From NCBI GenBank assembly GCA_964473355.1, contig CAYYOS010000074.1:1-12474 (forward strand): a stretch of 12,474 nt of DNA, given 5' to 3'. Of the stretch, positions 6,224 to 12,474 are shown in pieces; position 1 is the stretch's first letter, and each line of letters starts with the position of its first letter. The position numbers and the translations under genes are program-made. The notes beneath the pieces were generated by a model. That model was not told where the DNA came from and did no database searches. It saw only the letters and a list, made by a program, of their open reading frames with translations. The stretch is from CAYYOS01 sp964473355. Lineage in GTDB: Bacteria > Pseudomonadota > Gammaproteobacteria > Burkholderiales > REEB80.

Positions 6224-7894
6224 CTACTTTTGAAATAACTTTAATCGTTCGACTTTGTCCCCCGGACGGTGGCCTTCCCATACTAAATGCCACATTGGGC
6301 CAGGTGTGACGTCTTGCTGGCGGCTGTTTCCTTGCATCAGTATTAGGCCGCATTCAATCGTGCCGGTGAGTTCCGCGCGTTTAGTAATTATTCCGGTGAA
6401 GTATTCTAGGAGCGCGCGCTGCGGCTCTCCTAAACCCTGACTGGCAATGCAATCATAATTTGCTGGTAGCGCCGCGCGCAAACTATAGAATGTTTCCCGA
6501 TAGCTTTTGCTACGATCTATCCAGGGCATCCATAGCGTTACTAAAATTCCCCACATTAAAATCAGCCCCATCGCCCAACGGCCTAATGCCAATTCAGCGG
6601 AGCGCCGGCGCTTAAAAACCATGAGTAACCATGCGGCGGAAAATGCTATCCCGATAAGTAAGGGCAGAACCTCAACGGTCGCGATAAATCCGGGCTGCAT
6701 ACGCGCCAATTTTGCTGCCAGCCGTTCCGGGGATCCCGTTTGCAAGGCGAACCAACCCGTCCATAAAATGCCCGCCAATAACCCAAAGGTCATCAAACCA
6801 AACCATTCCAAGGCGCTAATTGCGCCTTTACGCAAGGTCTCCGCAGCGCCAGCAGCCAATAGCGCTAACGGAATAAGCATAGGCAATACGTGCACGTCGC
6901 TGGCGGAGGCCAGCAAGCTCGATACGAAAAAAATAACCCAAAAAGCAATAAAAGGCAGCGCGATCGCGGGCTGCCGCCACGACCCTCGTGTGCACCATAG
7001 CGTCCACAAAGCCAGAGGCCATGCCGGCCAAGCAAACCAGGGTAGGGTTTTTATAAAATAATATACTTGCGGATAAATCTCTTTATTGGCCGCGCGCGAC
7101 AATACGGCGATGTTGTTTTGCCAAAACCAAACATGAAATAAGGGGGTGTCATGTTGATAAAGTAGCCATGGCCAAACCACAAAAAATGGCAGTGAAATTA
7201 TGAGGCCAACGCCTAAGGCCTGAAAATATTTTGCCTTGCGCCAATGGGGCACGAAAGCGGGTAGCGCCAGGAGCACAATTATTATCATGCCTGCCTGGGG
7301 AAACCCTGCGGTTAGAAAACTGCTACCCAAGCCGAAGCCAACAAATAAGCCAGCTCGCAGCGGGTGTTGCACTGTGAAGGTAAGACCGTAAAAGACCGAT
7401 GACAATGCCGCCATCAGGGCAATTTCTACGATCGTTTCGTGGGCATGTAAGATGAGGCCCACCGACCCAATCAGAACCAAAGCCGCGACCCGCCCGTGTC
7501 CCGGACCATATAGTTTTCGCGCCGTAAGCGCAGTGAATCCGATTGTTAGCGACATAAACAAACCCGACGATAATCGAGCTGCGTCATGCAGGGGCAACAC
7601 AAACCCAAACAGTCGGGCGATCACCGCGGTGACCCAATAATATAAAGGCGGATTTTCTACGTAAGGCTCTCCCGCGAGAGTGGGCACCAACCCGTAGCCA
7701 TGTTTTAAAATGGCATAGATAACGCCAAAATTAGTCGCTTCGCCGATTTTCCACGGATCGTGACCGCCTAAACCCGGAATCATCCACGCTAAGAATAGCG
7801 CCAGTATTGTCCCTAATGCGTAGGCGGGAATGCGCGTGACCGGAAATTGGGGAAGACTAGCGAGCTGCAATTCATTAGGGCCGGCGCTGCTCAT
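6224..7894 (-). CDS. GT39/ArnT-like polyprenyl-phosphate-dependent membrane glycosyltransferase
   Basis: This 556-residue integral membrane protein has an N-terminal membrane segment (about 24-41) followed by the signature periplasmic loop. That loop contains GGHDPWKIGEAT (43-54), with the Asp and Glu at the position of the catalytic acidic pair of GT39/GT83 enzymes, and then a PYVENPPLYYW motif (77-87) matching the family's KPPL/NPPL motif. About ten or more hydrophobic segments follow up to residue 460, ending in a soluble tail of about 100 residues likely in the periplasm. Such enzymes (ArnT, Pmt-like) move a sugar from undecaprenyl phosphate to lipid A, protein or another periplasmic acceptor. 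The gene converges on the sugar operon with 19 bases between stops. The ATG at 7892-7894 is preceded on its strand by a GGA-containing stretch. A functional link with the neighbouring glycan genes is plausible but only positional. Confidence 0.82.
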   Translation of the reverse strand: MSSAGPNELQLASLPQFPVTRIPAYALGTILALFLAWMIPGLGGHDPWKIGEATNFGVIYAILKHGYGLVPTLAGEPYVENPPLYYWVTAVIARLFGFVLPLHDAARLSSGLFMSLTIGFTALTARKLYGPGHGRVAALVLIGSVGLILHAHETIVEIALMAALSSVFYGLTFTVQHPLRAGLFVGFGLGSSFLTAGFPQAGMIIIVLLALPAFVPHWRKAKYFQALGVGLIISLPFFVVWPWLLYQHDTPLFHVWFWQNNIAVLSRAANKEIYPQVYYFIKTLPWFAWPAWPLALWTLWCTRGSWRQPAIALPFIAFWVIFFVSSLLASASDVHVLPMLIPLALLAAGAAETLRKGAISALEWFGLMTFGLLAGILWTGWFALQTGSPERLAAKLARMQPGFIATVEVLPLLIGIAFSAAWLLMVFKRRRSAELALGRWAMGLILMWGILVTLWMPWIDRSKSYRETFYSLRAALPANYDCIASQGLGEPQRALLEYFTGIITKRAELTGTIECGLILMQGNSRQQDVTPGPMWHLVWEGHRPGDKVERLKLFQK

Positions 7895-8190
7895 ATTGAC
7901 TTATCCAGAGGGTCCTTCGTTATTATTATCTTGTAACGTTCCTAAAAACGGCAGGTCCAGCGCGTCTCTGTCTTAAGATGATGGCGGCTGAGATTATAGT
8001 TAACGCCCCCTAAAAGCGGCTACATTAACATGCTAAGGCTAACTGCCGTTTTCTGGGCATGTCAGATATGACATTTTATCGGGGGAAAGCTACGGGGCCT
8101 AGAAGTTTTTTAAACAGTCGGCGCTGTGCGATAATTGAACACTTAGGTGCGAACACTGTCCTAGCGTTCACCCGTATTATTAAGACAAAA
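7895..8190. promoter_or_regulatory. divergent non-coding region between the membrane glycosyltransferase and the amidase gene
   Basis: These 296 bases must hold the promoters of the leftward glycosyltransferase and the rightward amidase-tldD-rlmE run, but I see no confident -35/-10 pair. An exact 10-base inverted repeat, AAAACGGCAG (7945-7954) and CTGCCGTTTT (8043-8052), is separated by 88 bases. A short hairpin (GGT-GAAC with GTTC-ACC, around 8145-8172) lies before the amidase start. The stretch 8059-8190 is open in the amidase frame, but the protein it would add has no family resemblance. Confidence 0.4.
7945..8052. repeat. exact 10-base inverted repeat pair in the divergent promoter region
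   Basis: AAAACGGCAG at 7945-7954 and its exact reverse complement CTGCCGTTTT at 8043-8052. The arms are 88 bases apart, too far for a typical terminator but suitable for two operator sites or a DNA loop. Neither arm is flanked by further complementarity. Confidence 0.5.
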
Positions 8191-9057
8191 ATGCTTACAA
8201 AAACAAATTTTAGCAAATCTTCTGCGCGCAACGAATCGCCAGCCCCGGGCGTTTTTAAGGTTGCCGCTATACAAATGGCGTCCAGCCCCAGCGTCGCGGC
8301 GAACTTAAGTGAAGCGGAACGCTTAATAGCCAAAGCGGTAGCGCTGGGCGCGCGTTTAGTTGCGTTGCCGGAAAATTTCGCAGTGATGGGCATTAAAGAT
8401 AGTGACAAACTCGCGGTTCGCGAAGTCGCGGGTAACGGGGTTATCCAGCAATTCTTAAGCCAAACCGCTAAAAAACACCAAATATGGTTAGTGGGTGGCA
8501 GTATCCCTTTAGCTTGTTCCGACGACAACAAAGTTTTGAATAGCTGTCTACTGTACGATGATGACGGCAAGCTAGTAGCGCGCTACGACAAAATTCACTT
8601 ATTTAATTTGGATTTAGGCAACGAGCACTACCACGAAAATAAAACCATCGAGGCTGGCCAGGAAGTGGTCGTGGCAGATACGCCATTTGGTAAGTTGGGC
8701 CTGTCTATTTGCTATGATTTACGCTTCCCAGAGCTTTATAGGGCGATGCAGGATGTCGATATGATTGTTGTGCCGTCGGCCTTTACGGAAACTACAGGCA
8801 AAGCCCATTTTGAAATTTTGCTGCGGGCCCGAGCCATTGAAAATTTGGCCTATATTATTGCTCCCGCGCAGGGCGGATACCACTTAAGCGGCCGCGAAAC
8901 TCATGGCGACACCATGATAGTGGACCCCTGGGGCGTCATTTTAGACCGATTGCCGCGTGGCTCCGGCGTCGTTATCGCCAGCATCAACCCAGCTTACCAA
9001 CTTAGTTTACGCAATAGCTTGCCCGCGCTTAAACATCGCACTTTGCATGGGTGTTAA
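8191..9057 (+). CDS. nitrilase-superfamily amidase, deaminated-glutathione amidase-like (Nit1 type)
   Basis: This 288-residue cytoplasmic carbon-nitrogen hydrolase shows the Glu-Lys-Cys triad: E61 in ALPENFA, K134 in RYDKIHLF and C174 in SICYDLRFPE. The HFEILLRARAIEN segment (206-218) is typical of Nit-clade members. Characterised Nit1/YbeM proteins hydrolyse deaminated glutathione, a side product of transaminases, to 2-oxoglutarate and Cys-Gly, a metabolite-repair step. The exact substrate here is inferred from clade resemblance and from the neighbouring tldD, a pairing I recall from beta- and gammaproteobacteria. The ATG at 8191 is chosen although the frame is open from an ATG at 8059. It leaves about 20 residues before the conserved VFKVAAIQMASS strand, whereas the longer form would add 44 residues with no family support. 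Neither start has a good Shine-Dalgarno. The stop is a tandem TAATAA, and tldD begins 44 bases later. Confidence 0.88.
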   Translation: MLTKTNFSKSSARNESPAPGVFKVAAIQMASSPSVAANLSEAERLIAKAVALGARLVALPENFAVMGIKDSDKLAVREVAGNGVIQQFLSQTAKKHQIWLVGGSIPLACSDDNKVLNSCLLYDDDGKLVARYDKIHLFNLDLGNEHYHENKTIEAGQEVVVADTPFGKLGLSICYDLRFPELYRAMQDVDMIVVPSAFTETTGKAHFEILLRARAIENLAYIIAPAQGGYHLSGRETHGDTMIVDPWGVILDRLPRGSGVVIASINPAYQLSLRNSLPALKHRTLHGC

Positions 9058-9101
9058 TAAACCCTTACCGACTATTATTATTCTCGAAAGCCGCATAATT
9101 T

Positions 9102-10544
9102 ATGTCTCAAGAAACCCCCTTAGCTACGGCTGAAGCTTGCCTTTTGGCTCCCTATGATCTGGATGTTCAGCGCTTGCAACCCATTTTTGGCCAAATTATG
9201 GCGCATAAAATTGACTACGCGGATTTGTATTTCCAATACACGCGCACGGAGGGTTGGAGCTTAGAAGAGGGCCAGGTAAAAAGCGGCAGTTTTAGTATTG
9301 ATCAAGGCGTGGGGGTGCGGGCGATAGCCGGGGAAAAAACCGCGTTTGCTTATTCCGACGATATTAGTTTGCCAGCGTTAAACCAAGCGGCAGCCGCCAC
9401 CAGGGCTATCGCCCAAGCNNNNNNNNNNAGTTCGCCCATCGTTCGTCCCCTATCGGCGTTGCCAACTTTGTATCTTGCCCAAGATCCGTTACGCAGCATC
9501 AGTGATCACGAAAAGGTAAATTTATTAGAAAAATTGGAACGCTATGCCCGTTCCATTGATACTCGCGTCGTACAAGTGATGGCGGGTTTAGCGGGAGAAT
9601 ATGACGTCGTGTTAATTGCCAAAAGCGATGGTAGCATGGCCGCCGATGTTCGACCCTTGGTGCGCTTGTCCTTGCAAGTTATCGCCGAATCGAATGGTCG
9701 CCGCGAGCAGGGCTCGGCGGGCGGAGGCGGGCGCTGCGACTACAGTTACTTTACGGACGCCGTATTGCATGATTACGCCGAAAAAGCCGTACACCAGGCC
9801 TTATTAAACCTCGATGCCAAAGCAGCGCCCGCCGGCAGTATGACCGTCGTGCTCGGTTCCGGCTGGCCTGGCATTTTACTGCACGAGGCCATAGGCCATG
9901 GGCTGGAAGGTGATTTTAATCGCAAGGGTAGCTCCGCTTTTAGTGGGCGTTTAGGAGAAAGAGTGGCGGCCACCGGGGTTACCGTGGTGGATGATGGCAC
10001 GATTGCCGGACGCCGCGGCTCGTTGACCATGGATGACGAAGGTAATCCCACGCAACGCACAGTATTAATTGAAGACGGCATTTTAAAAGGTTATTTGCAG
10101 GATAAACTCAACGCCCGTTTGATGGGTGTAGCGCCCACGGGCAATGGCCGACGCGAATCGTTTGCGCATATCCCCATGCCGCGCATGACCAATACTTATA
10201 TGTTAAACGGCCATCATCATCCGGAGGATATCATTAAGTCTGTCGAGCACGGACTATACGCGGTTAATTTTGGCGGCGGGCAAGTCGATATTACCAGTGG
10301 CAAATTTGTATTTTCGACCTCCGAAGCCTACATGATAGAAGGCGGAAAAATCACCTATCCGGTTAAAGGCGCAACTTTAATCGGTAACGGCCCCGATGTT
10401 CTGCAAAGGGTATCCATGATAGGCAATGACATGAAGTTAGATCCCGGTGTGGGCACTTGTGGCAAGGACGGCCAAAGCGTTCCCGTTGGCGTCGGTCAGC
10501 CGACCCTGCGAATTGATGGTCTTACCGTGGGTGGCACGGGCTAG
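9102..10544 (+). CDS. tldD: metalloprotease TldD, with a 10-N gap
   Basis: The frame spans 480 codons counting the N run, against 481 residues for E. coli TldD. TldD and its partner TldE (PmbA) form a metal-dependent heterodimer. It cleaves unfolded peptides such as the microcin B17 precursor leader, degrades the antitoxin CcdA, and acts in maturing other modified peptides. The zinc motif HEAIGHGLEGD is at 261-271, with the third ligand expected to be C453 in GTCGKDGQS. Other hallmarks are ADVRPLVRLS (181-190), GNGRRESFAHIPMPRMTNTY (347-366) and FGGGQVDITSGKFVFSTSEAY (390-410). The gap at 9419-9428 falls in a variable linker after the first domain, and the frame continues through it unchanged. 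No tldE is in this window; in most genomes it lies elsewhere. The gene is followed 11 bases later by rlmE and is probably co-transcribed. Confidence 0.95.
   Translation: MSQETPLATAEACLLAPYDLDVQRLQPIFGQIMAHKIDYADLYFQYTRTEGWSLEEGQVKSGSFSIDQGVGVRAIAGEKTAFAYSDDISLPALNQAAAATRAIAQXXXXSSPIVRPLSALPTLYLAQDPLRSISDHEKVNLLEKLERYARSIDTRVVQVMAGLAGEYDVVLIAKSDGSMAADVRPLVRLSLQVIAESNGRREQGSAGGGGRCDYSYFTDAVLHDYAEKAVHQALLNLDAKAAPAGSMTVVLGSGWPGILLHEAIGHGLEGDFNRKGSSAFSGRLGERVAATGVTVVDDGTIAGRRGSLTMDDEGNPTQRTVLIEDGILKGYLQDKLNARLMGVAPTGNGRRESFAHIPMPRMTNTYMLNGHHHPEDIIKSVEHGLYAVNFGGGQVDITSGKFVFSTSEAYMIEGGKITYPVKGATLIGNGPDVLQRVSMIGNDMKLDPGVGTCGKDGQSVPVGVGQPTLRIDGLTVGGTG
9419..9428. other. assembly gap (10 N) inside tldD
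   Basis: Ten consecutive N between codons for AIAQ(A) and SSPIV. The frame on the two sides agrees with a gap of ten, or any length equal to one more than a multiple of three. Comparison with E. coli TldD suggests only a few residues, if any, are missing beyond the placeholder. Confidence 0.97.
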
Positions 10545-10555
10545 CTCTAAGCGGG

Positions 10556-11179
10556 ATGGCTAGGACTAAAACCAGTAAAGCCTGGCTGCGCGAGCACGTA
10601 AACGACACCTATGTGAAACGAGCGAAAAGCGAGGGTTATCGCTCCCGTGCCGCTTATAAAATCCTAGAAATTGACGCGCGCGATCGGCTTTTTAAGCCCG
10701 GTATGCGCATCGTGGATTTAGGCGCGGCACCGGGCGGCTGGGCTCAGGTGGCGGCGCAAAAGTTGCAGGGTAATGGCACCATTGTGGCCCTGGATATACT
10801 TGAAATGCCTGCTTTGCCGGGCGTACATTTTATTCAAGGCGACTTTACCGACGCAGCGACGCTCGAGCAATTGACACTTGTTTTGAACAAACAGCCCGTG
10901 GACCTTGTAATATGCGATATGGCGCCCAATATATCTGGGGTGGGCTTAAGGGATCAAGCGCGGGCCTTTGAACTCAGTGATTTGGCTTTGGACTTTTCCG
11001 CGCATCACCTCAAAAAAGAGGGTAGGCTATTGGTAAAGGTTTTTCAGGGTGTGGGGTTTGAAGAATTTCTGACGCAGTTTCGTCAAGCATTTGTCAGTGT
11101 AGTAACGCGCAAACCTAAGGCCTCGCGAGACCGCAGCAATGAGTGTTATTTGCTGGGTAGCATGCTTAAATTAGGTTAG
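10556..11179 (+). CDS. rlmE: 23S rRNA (uridine-2552) 2'-O-methyltransferase RlmE (FtsJ/RrmJ)
   Basis: This is a 207-residue SAM-dependent methyltransferase, close to the 209 residues of E. coli RlmE. It 2'-O-methylates U2552 in the A-loop of 23S rRNA, acting late in 50S assembly; E. coli mutants grow slowly and accumulate immature large subunits. The SAM-binding motif I is DLGAAPGGW (54-62). The catalytic tetrad is readable as K35 (AAYK), D121 (VICDMAPN), K161 (LLVKVFQG) and E196 (RSNECYLL). The N-terminal KRAKSEGYRSRAAYK (21-35) is the conserved RNA-contact region. The ATG at 10556 lies 11 bases after the tldD stop, with AAGCGGG directly upstream. It precedes ftsH by 45 bases, the familiar rlmE-ftsH pairing. 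An imperfect hairpin (AGGTTA at 11173-11178 with TAACCT at 11189-11194) straddles its stop codon. Confidence 0.96.
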   Translation: MARTKTSKAWLREHVNDTYVKRAKSEGYRSRAAYKILEIDARDRLFKPGMRIVDLGAAPGGWAQVAAQKLQGNGTIVALDILEMPALPGVHFIQGDFTDAATLEQLTLVLNKQPVDLVICDMAPNISGVGLRDQARAFELSDLALDFSAHHLKKEGRLLVKVFQGVGFEEFLTQFRQAFVSVVTRKPKASRDRSNECYLLGSMLKLG

Positions 11180-11212
11180 AATTAGTCTTAACCTTATAGT
11201 TATTCATATATT

Positions 11213-11217
11213 AGGAG
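11213..11217 (+). promoter_or_regulatory. Shine-Dalgarno site of ftsH that decides a TTG start
   Basis: AGGAG lies 7 bases before the TTG at 11225. This spacing, with membrane segment 1 beginning a few codons later as in E. coli FtsH, supports the TTG start. The nearest in-frame ATG, at 11270, would cut into the first transmembrane segment. Confidence 0.85.
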
Positions 11218-11224
11218 TACTTCT

Positions 11225-12474
11225 TTGAACAACACTGTAAAAAACATTGCAATTTGGCTTGTCATTGCTATGGTGCTAATGACCGTTTTTAGCCAAATGA
11301 CGGCGCGTCAGGCGGACAATTCCGCAATCGAATACTCCCAATTTATGGAGGAGGTAAAACAAGGACAGGTAGAGCGCGTTACGATTGAAGGCAATGTTAT
11401 AAAAGGCAAGCGCACCGACGGCAAACTTTTTAAAACCTATGCGCCCAACGATTTATGGATGATCAGCGATCTCATCAAAAATAATGTCGTCGTTGATGCT
11501 AAGCCGGAAGAAAAGCAATCATTTCTTATGAATTTGTTTGTCTCCTGGTTTCCCATGCTGTTATTAATTGGTGTGTGGATATTTTTTATGCGCCAAATGC
11601 AAGGTGGCGGACGTGGCGGGGCATTTTCCTTCGGCAAAAGCCGCGCCCGCATGTTAGATGAAACGGCCAACCAAGTTACCTTTGCCGATGTTGCCGGTGT
11701 TGACGAAGCCAAAGAGGAAGTGGCAGAGCTAGTCGAGTTCCTGCGCGACCCCACCAAGTTCCAAAAATTAGGCGGACGCATCCCCCGTGGCGTGCTTATG
11801 GTGGGCAACCCGGGTACCGGTAAAACCTTATTAGCCCGCGCCATTGCAGGTGAAGCCAAGGTACCGTTCTTTAGTATTTCCGGCTCCGATTTTGTGGAGA
11901 TGTTCGTCGGCGTGGGTGCCGCGCGGGTACGCGACATGTTCGAGCAGGCCAAGAAAAACGCGCCGTGTATTATCTTTATCGATGAAATCGACGCGGTGGG
12001 ACGGCAGCGTGGGGCGGGTTTGGGTGGGGGCAATGATGAACGCGAGCAAACCTTAAACCAACTCTTGGTGGAGATGGACGGCTTTGAAGGCACCAATGGC
12101 ATAATCGTGATCGCCGCCACCAACCGGCCCGATGTGCTTGATCCTGCGTTATTGCGTCCAGGACGTTTCGATAGGCAAGTAGTCGTGCCACTACCGGACA
12201 TTCGCGGTCGCGAACAGATTATTTTGGTACATATGCGTAAAGTGCCAATTGCGCCGGATGTGCGCGCCGATATTTTAGCACGTGGTACGCCCGGATTTTC
12301 CGGCGCCGATTTGGCGAATCTCGTTAATGAGGCGGCCTTGTTTGCTGCGCGCGGTAATAAGCGCTTGGTAGATATGATCGATTTCGAGCGAGCGAAAGAT
12401 AAAATCGTAATGGGCGCGGAACGGCGTTCCTTGGTTATGCCGGAAGATGAACGGCGCAACACCGCATACCACGA
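11225..12474 (+). CDS. ftsH: ATP-dependent zinc metalloprotease FtsH, N-terminal 416 codons (3' end outside window)
   Basis: FtsH is the hexameric inner-membrane AAA+ protease that degrades misplaced membrane proteins and regulators such as LpxC and sigma-32 in E. coli. Seen here are transmembrane segment 1 (about 7-24), the periplasmic domain (about 27-103), transmembrane segment 2 (about 106-123, ending WIFFMRQMQGGG), and the whole AAA+ module. The module includes Walker A GNPGTGKT (194-201), the pore-loop FVG (227-229), Walker B CIIFIDEID (248-256), and the second region of homology with arginine fingers in RPGRFDRQ (311-318). Walker A has Asn where E. coli has Pro; I recall Ser in some betaproteobacteria, so this need not be a defect. 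The window ends two bases into the Glu codon of the HEAGH zinc motif, so only its first His (416) is visible. The start is TTG with a good ribosome binding site. It follows rlmE by 45 bases. Confidence 0.96.
   Translation, partial: MNNTVKNIAIWLVIAMVLMTVFSQMTARQADNSAIEYSQFMEEVKQGQVERVTIEGNVIKGKRTDGKLFKTYAPNDLWMISDLIKNNVVVDAKPEEKQSFLMNLFVSWFPMLLLIGVWIFFMRQMQGGGRGGAFSFGKSRARMLDETANQVTFADVAGVDEAKEEVAELVEFLRDPTKFQKLGGRIPRGVLMVGNPGTGKTLLARAIAGEAKVPFFSISGSDFVEMFVGVGAARVRDMFEQAKKNAPCIIFIDEIDAVGRQRGAGLGGGNDEREQTLNQLLVEMDGFEGTNGIIVIAATNRPDVLDPALLRPGRFDRQVVVPLPDIRGREQIILVHMRKVPIAPDVRADILARGTPGFSGADLANLVNEAALFAARGNKRLVDMIDFERAKDKIVMGAERRSLVMPEDERRNTAYH

Noticed and set aside
6507..7061. 184-codon plus-strand frame opposite the membrane glycosyltransferase
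   Set aside because: The opposite strand encodes a protein with clear GT39 loop motifs and membrane segments; this frame has low-complexity Ala/Lys/Asn composition and no motif.
8076..8570. 164-codon minus-strand frame opposite the amidase
   Set aside because: It overlaps the amidase catalytic Glu and Lys region and has no family resemblance.
11173..11194. Hairpin over the rlmE stop as a terminator between rlmE and ftsH
   Set aside because: The stem is short, AT-rich and bulged with no T run after it; read-through into ftsH is more likely.
11437..12462. Long minus-strand open frame of 341 codons
   Set aside because: It lies wholly opposite ftsH, whose protein is unmistakable; the minus-strand product is Ser/Pro/Arg-rich with no recognisable domain.
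1..12474. CRISPR arrays, insertion sequences, tRNA genes, prophage genes
   Set aside because: No regularly spaced direct repeats, transposase or integrase motifs, or tRNA-like clover-leaf segments were seen on either strand.

Overview
The window looks like a piece of a draft, scaffolded proteobacterial genome, most likely beta- or gammaproteobacterial. The reasons are the order nit-like amidase, tldD, rlmE, ftsH, a very E. coli-like TldD, RlmE and FtsH, a urease accessory pair ureF-ureG, and an FmdC-type porin. Base composition is moderate. Two runs of exactly ten N (1448-1457 and 9419-9428) are probably assembly placeholders rather than measured gap lengths. No tRNA, rRNA, insertion sequence, phage gene or CRISPR array is visible.

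Layout. (1) 1-994: the 3' part of ureF, then complete ureG, the end of a urease maturation operon reading rightward. (2) 995-2485: a 258-base leader rich in inverted repeats, a porin gene interrupted by the first N gap, and a strong rho-independent terminator. By family resemblance the porin belongs to the short-chain amide/urea porins (FmdC-like), so it probably brings the urease substrate across the outer membrane. (3) 2638-6204: a tight three-gene surface-sugar operon. It encodes a two-domain acetyltransferase plus 3,4-ketoisomerase (WxcM type), a PLP-dependent sugar aminotransferase (FdtB type), and a GT-B glycosyltransferase that starts at a TTG overlapping the previous stop. Together the first two can turn a dTDP-4-keto-6-deoxyhexose into a dTDP-3-acetamido-3,6-dideoxyhexose (Fuc3NAc or Qui3NAc). 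The third probably uses that or a related sugar. The dTDP-glucose synthase and dehydratase needed upstream are not in the window. (4) 6224-7894, minus strand: a GT39/ArnT-like integral membrane glycosyltransferase, convergent with the sugar operon and only 19 bases from its last stop. (5) 7895-8190: a divergent non-coding region with a 10-base inverted repeat. (6) 8191-12474: a nitrilase-superfamily amidase, tldD (with the second N gap), rlmE, and the first 416 codons of ftsH, all rightward and closely spaced. These are housekeeping functions: metabolite repair, protein/peptide maturation, 23S rRNA methylation and membrane protein quality control.

The window therefore joins a urea-use block, a small glycan-modification island and a conserved housekeeping block. 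I see no wholly new system. The parts most worth a second look are the sugar island with its poorly characterised TTG-started glycosyltransferase, the mutually exclusive hairpins ahead of the porin, and the frame and gap-length evidence at the two N runs.
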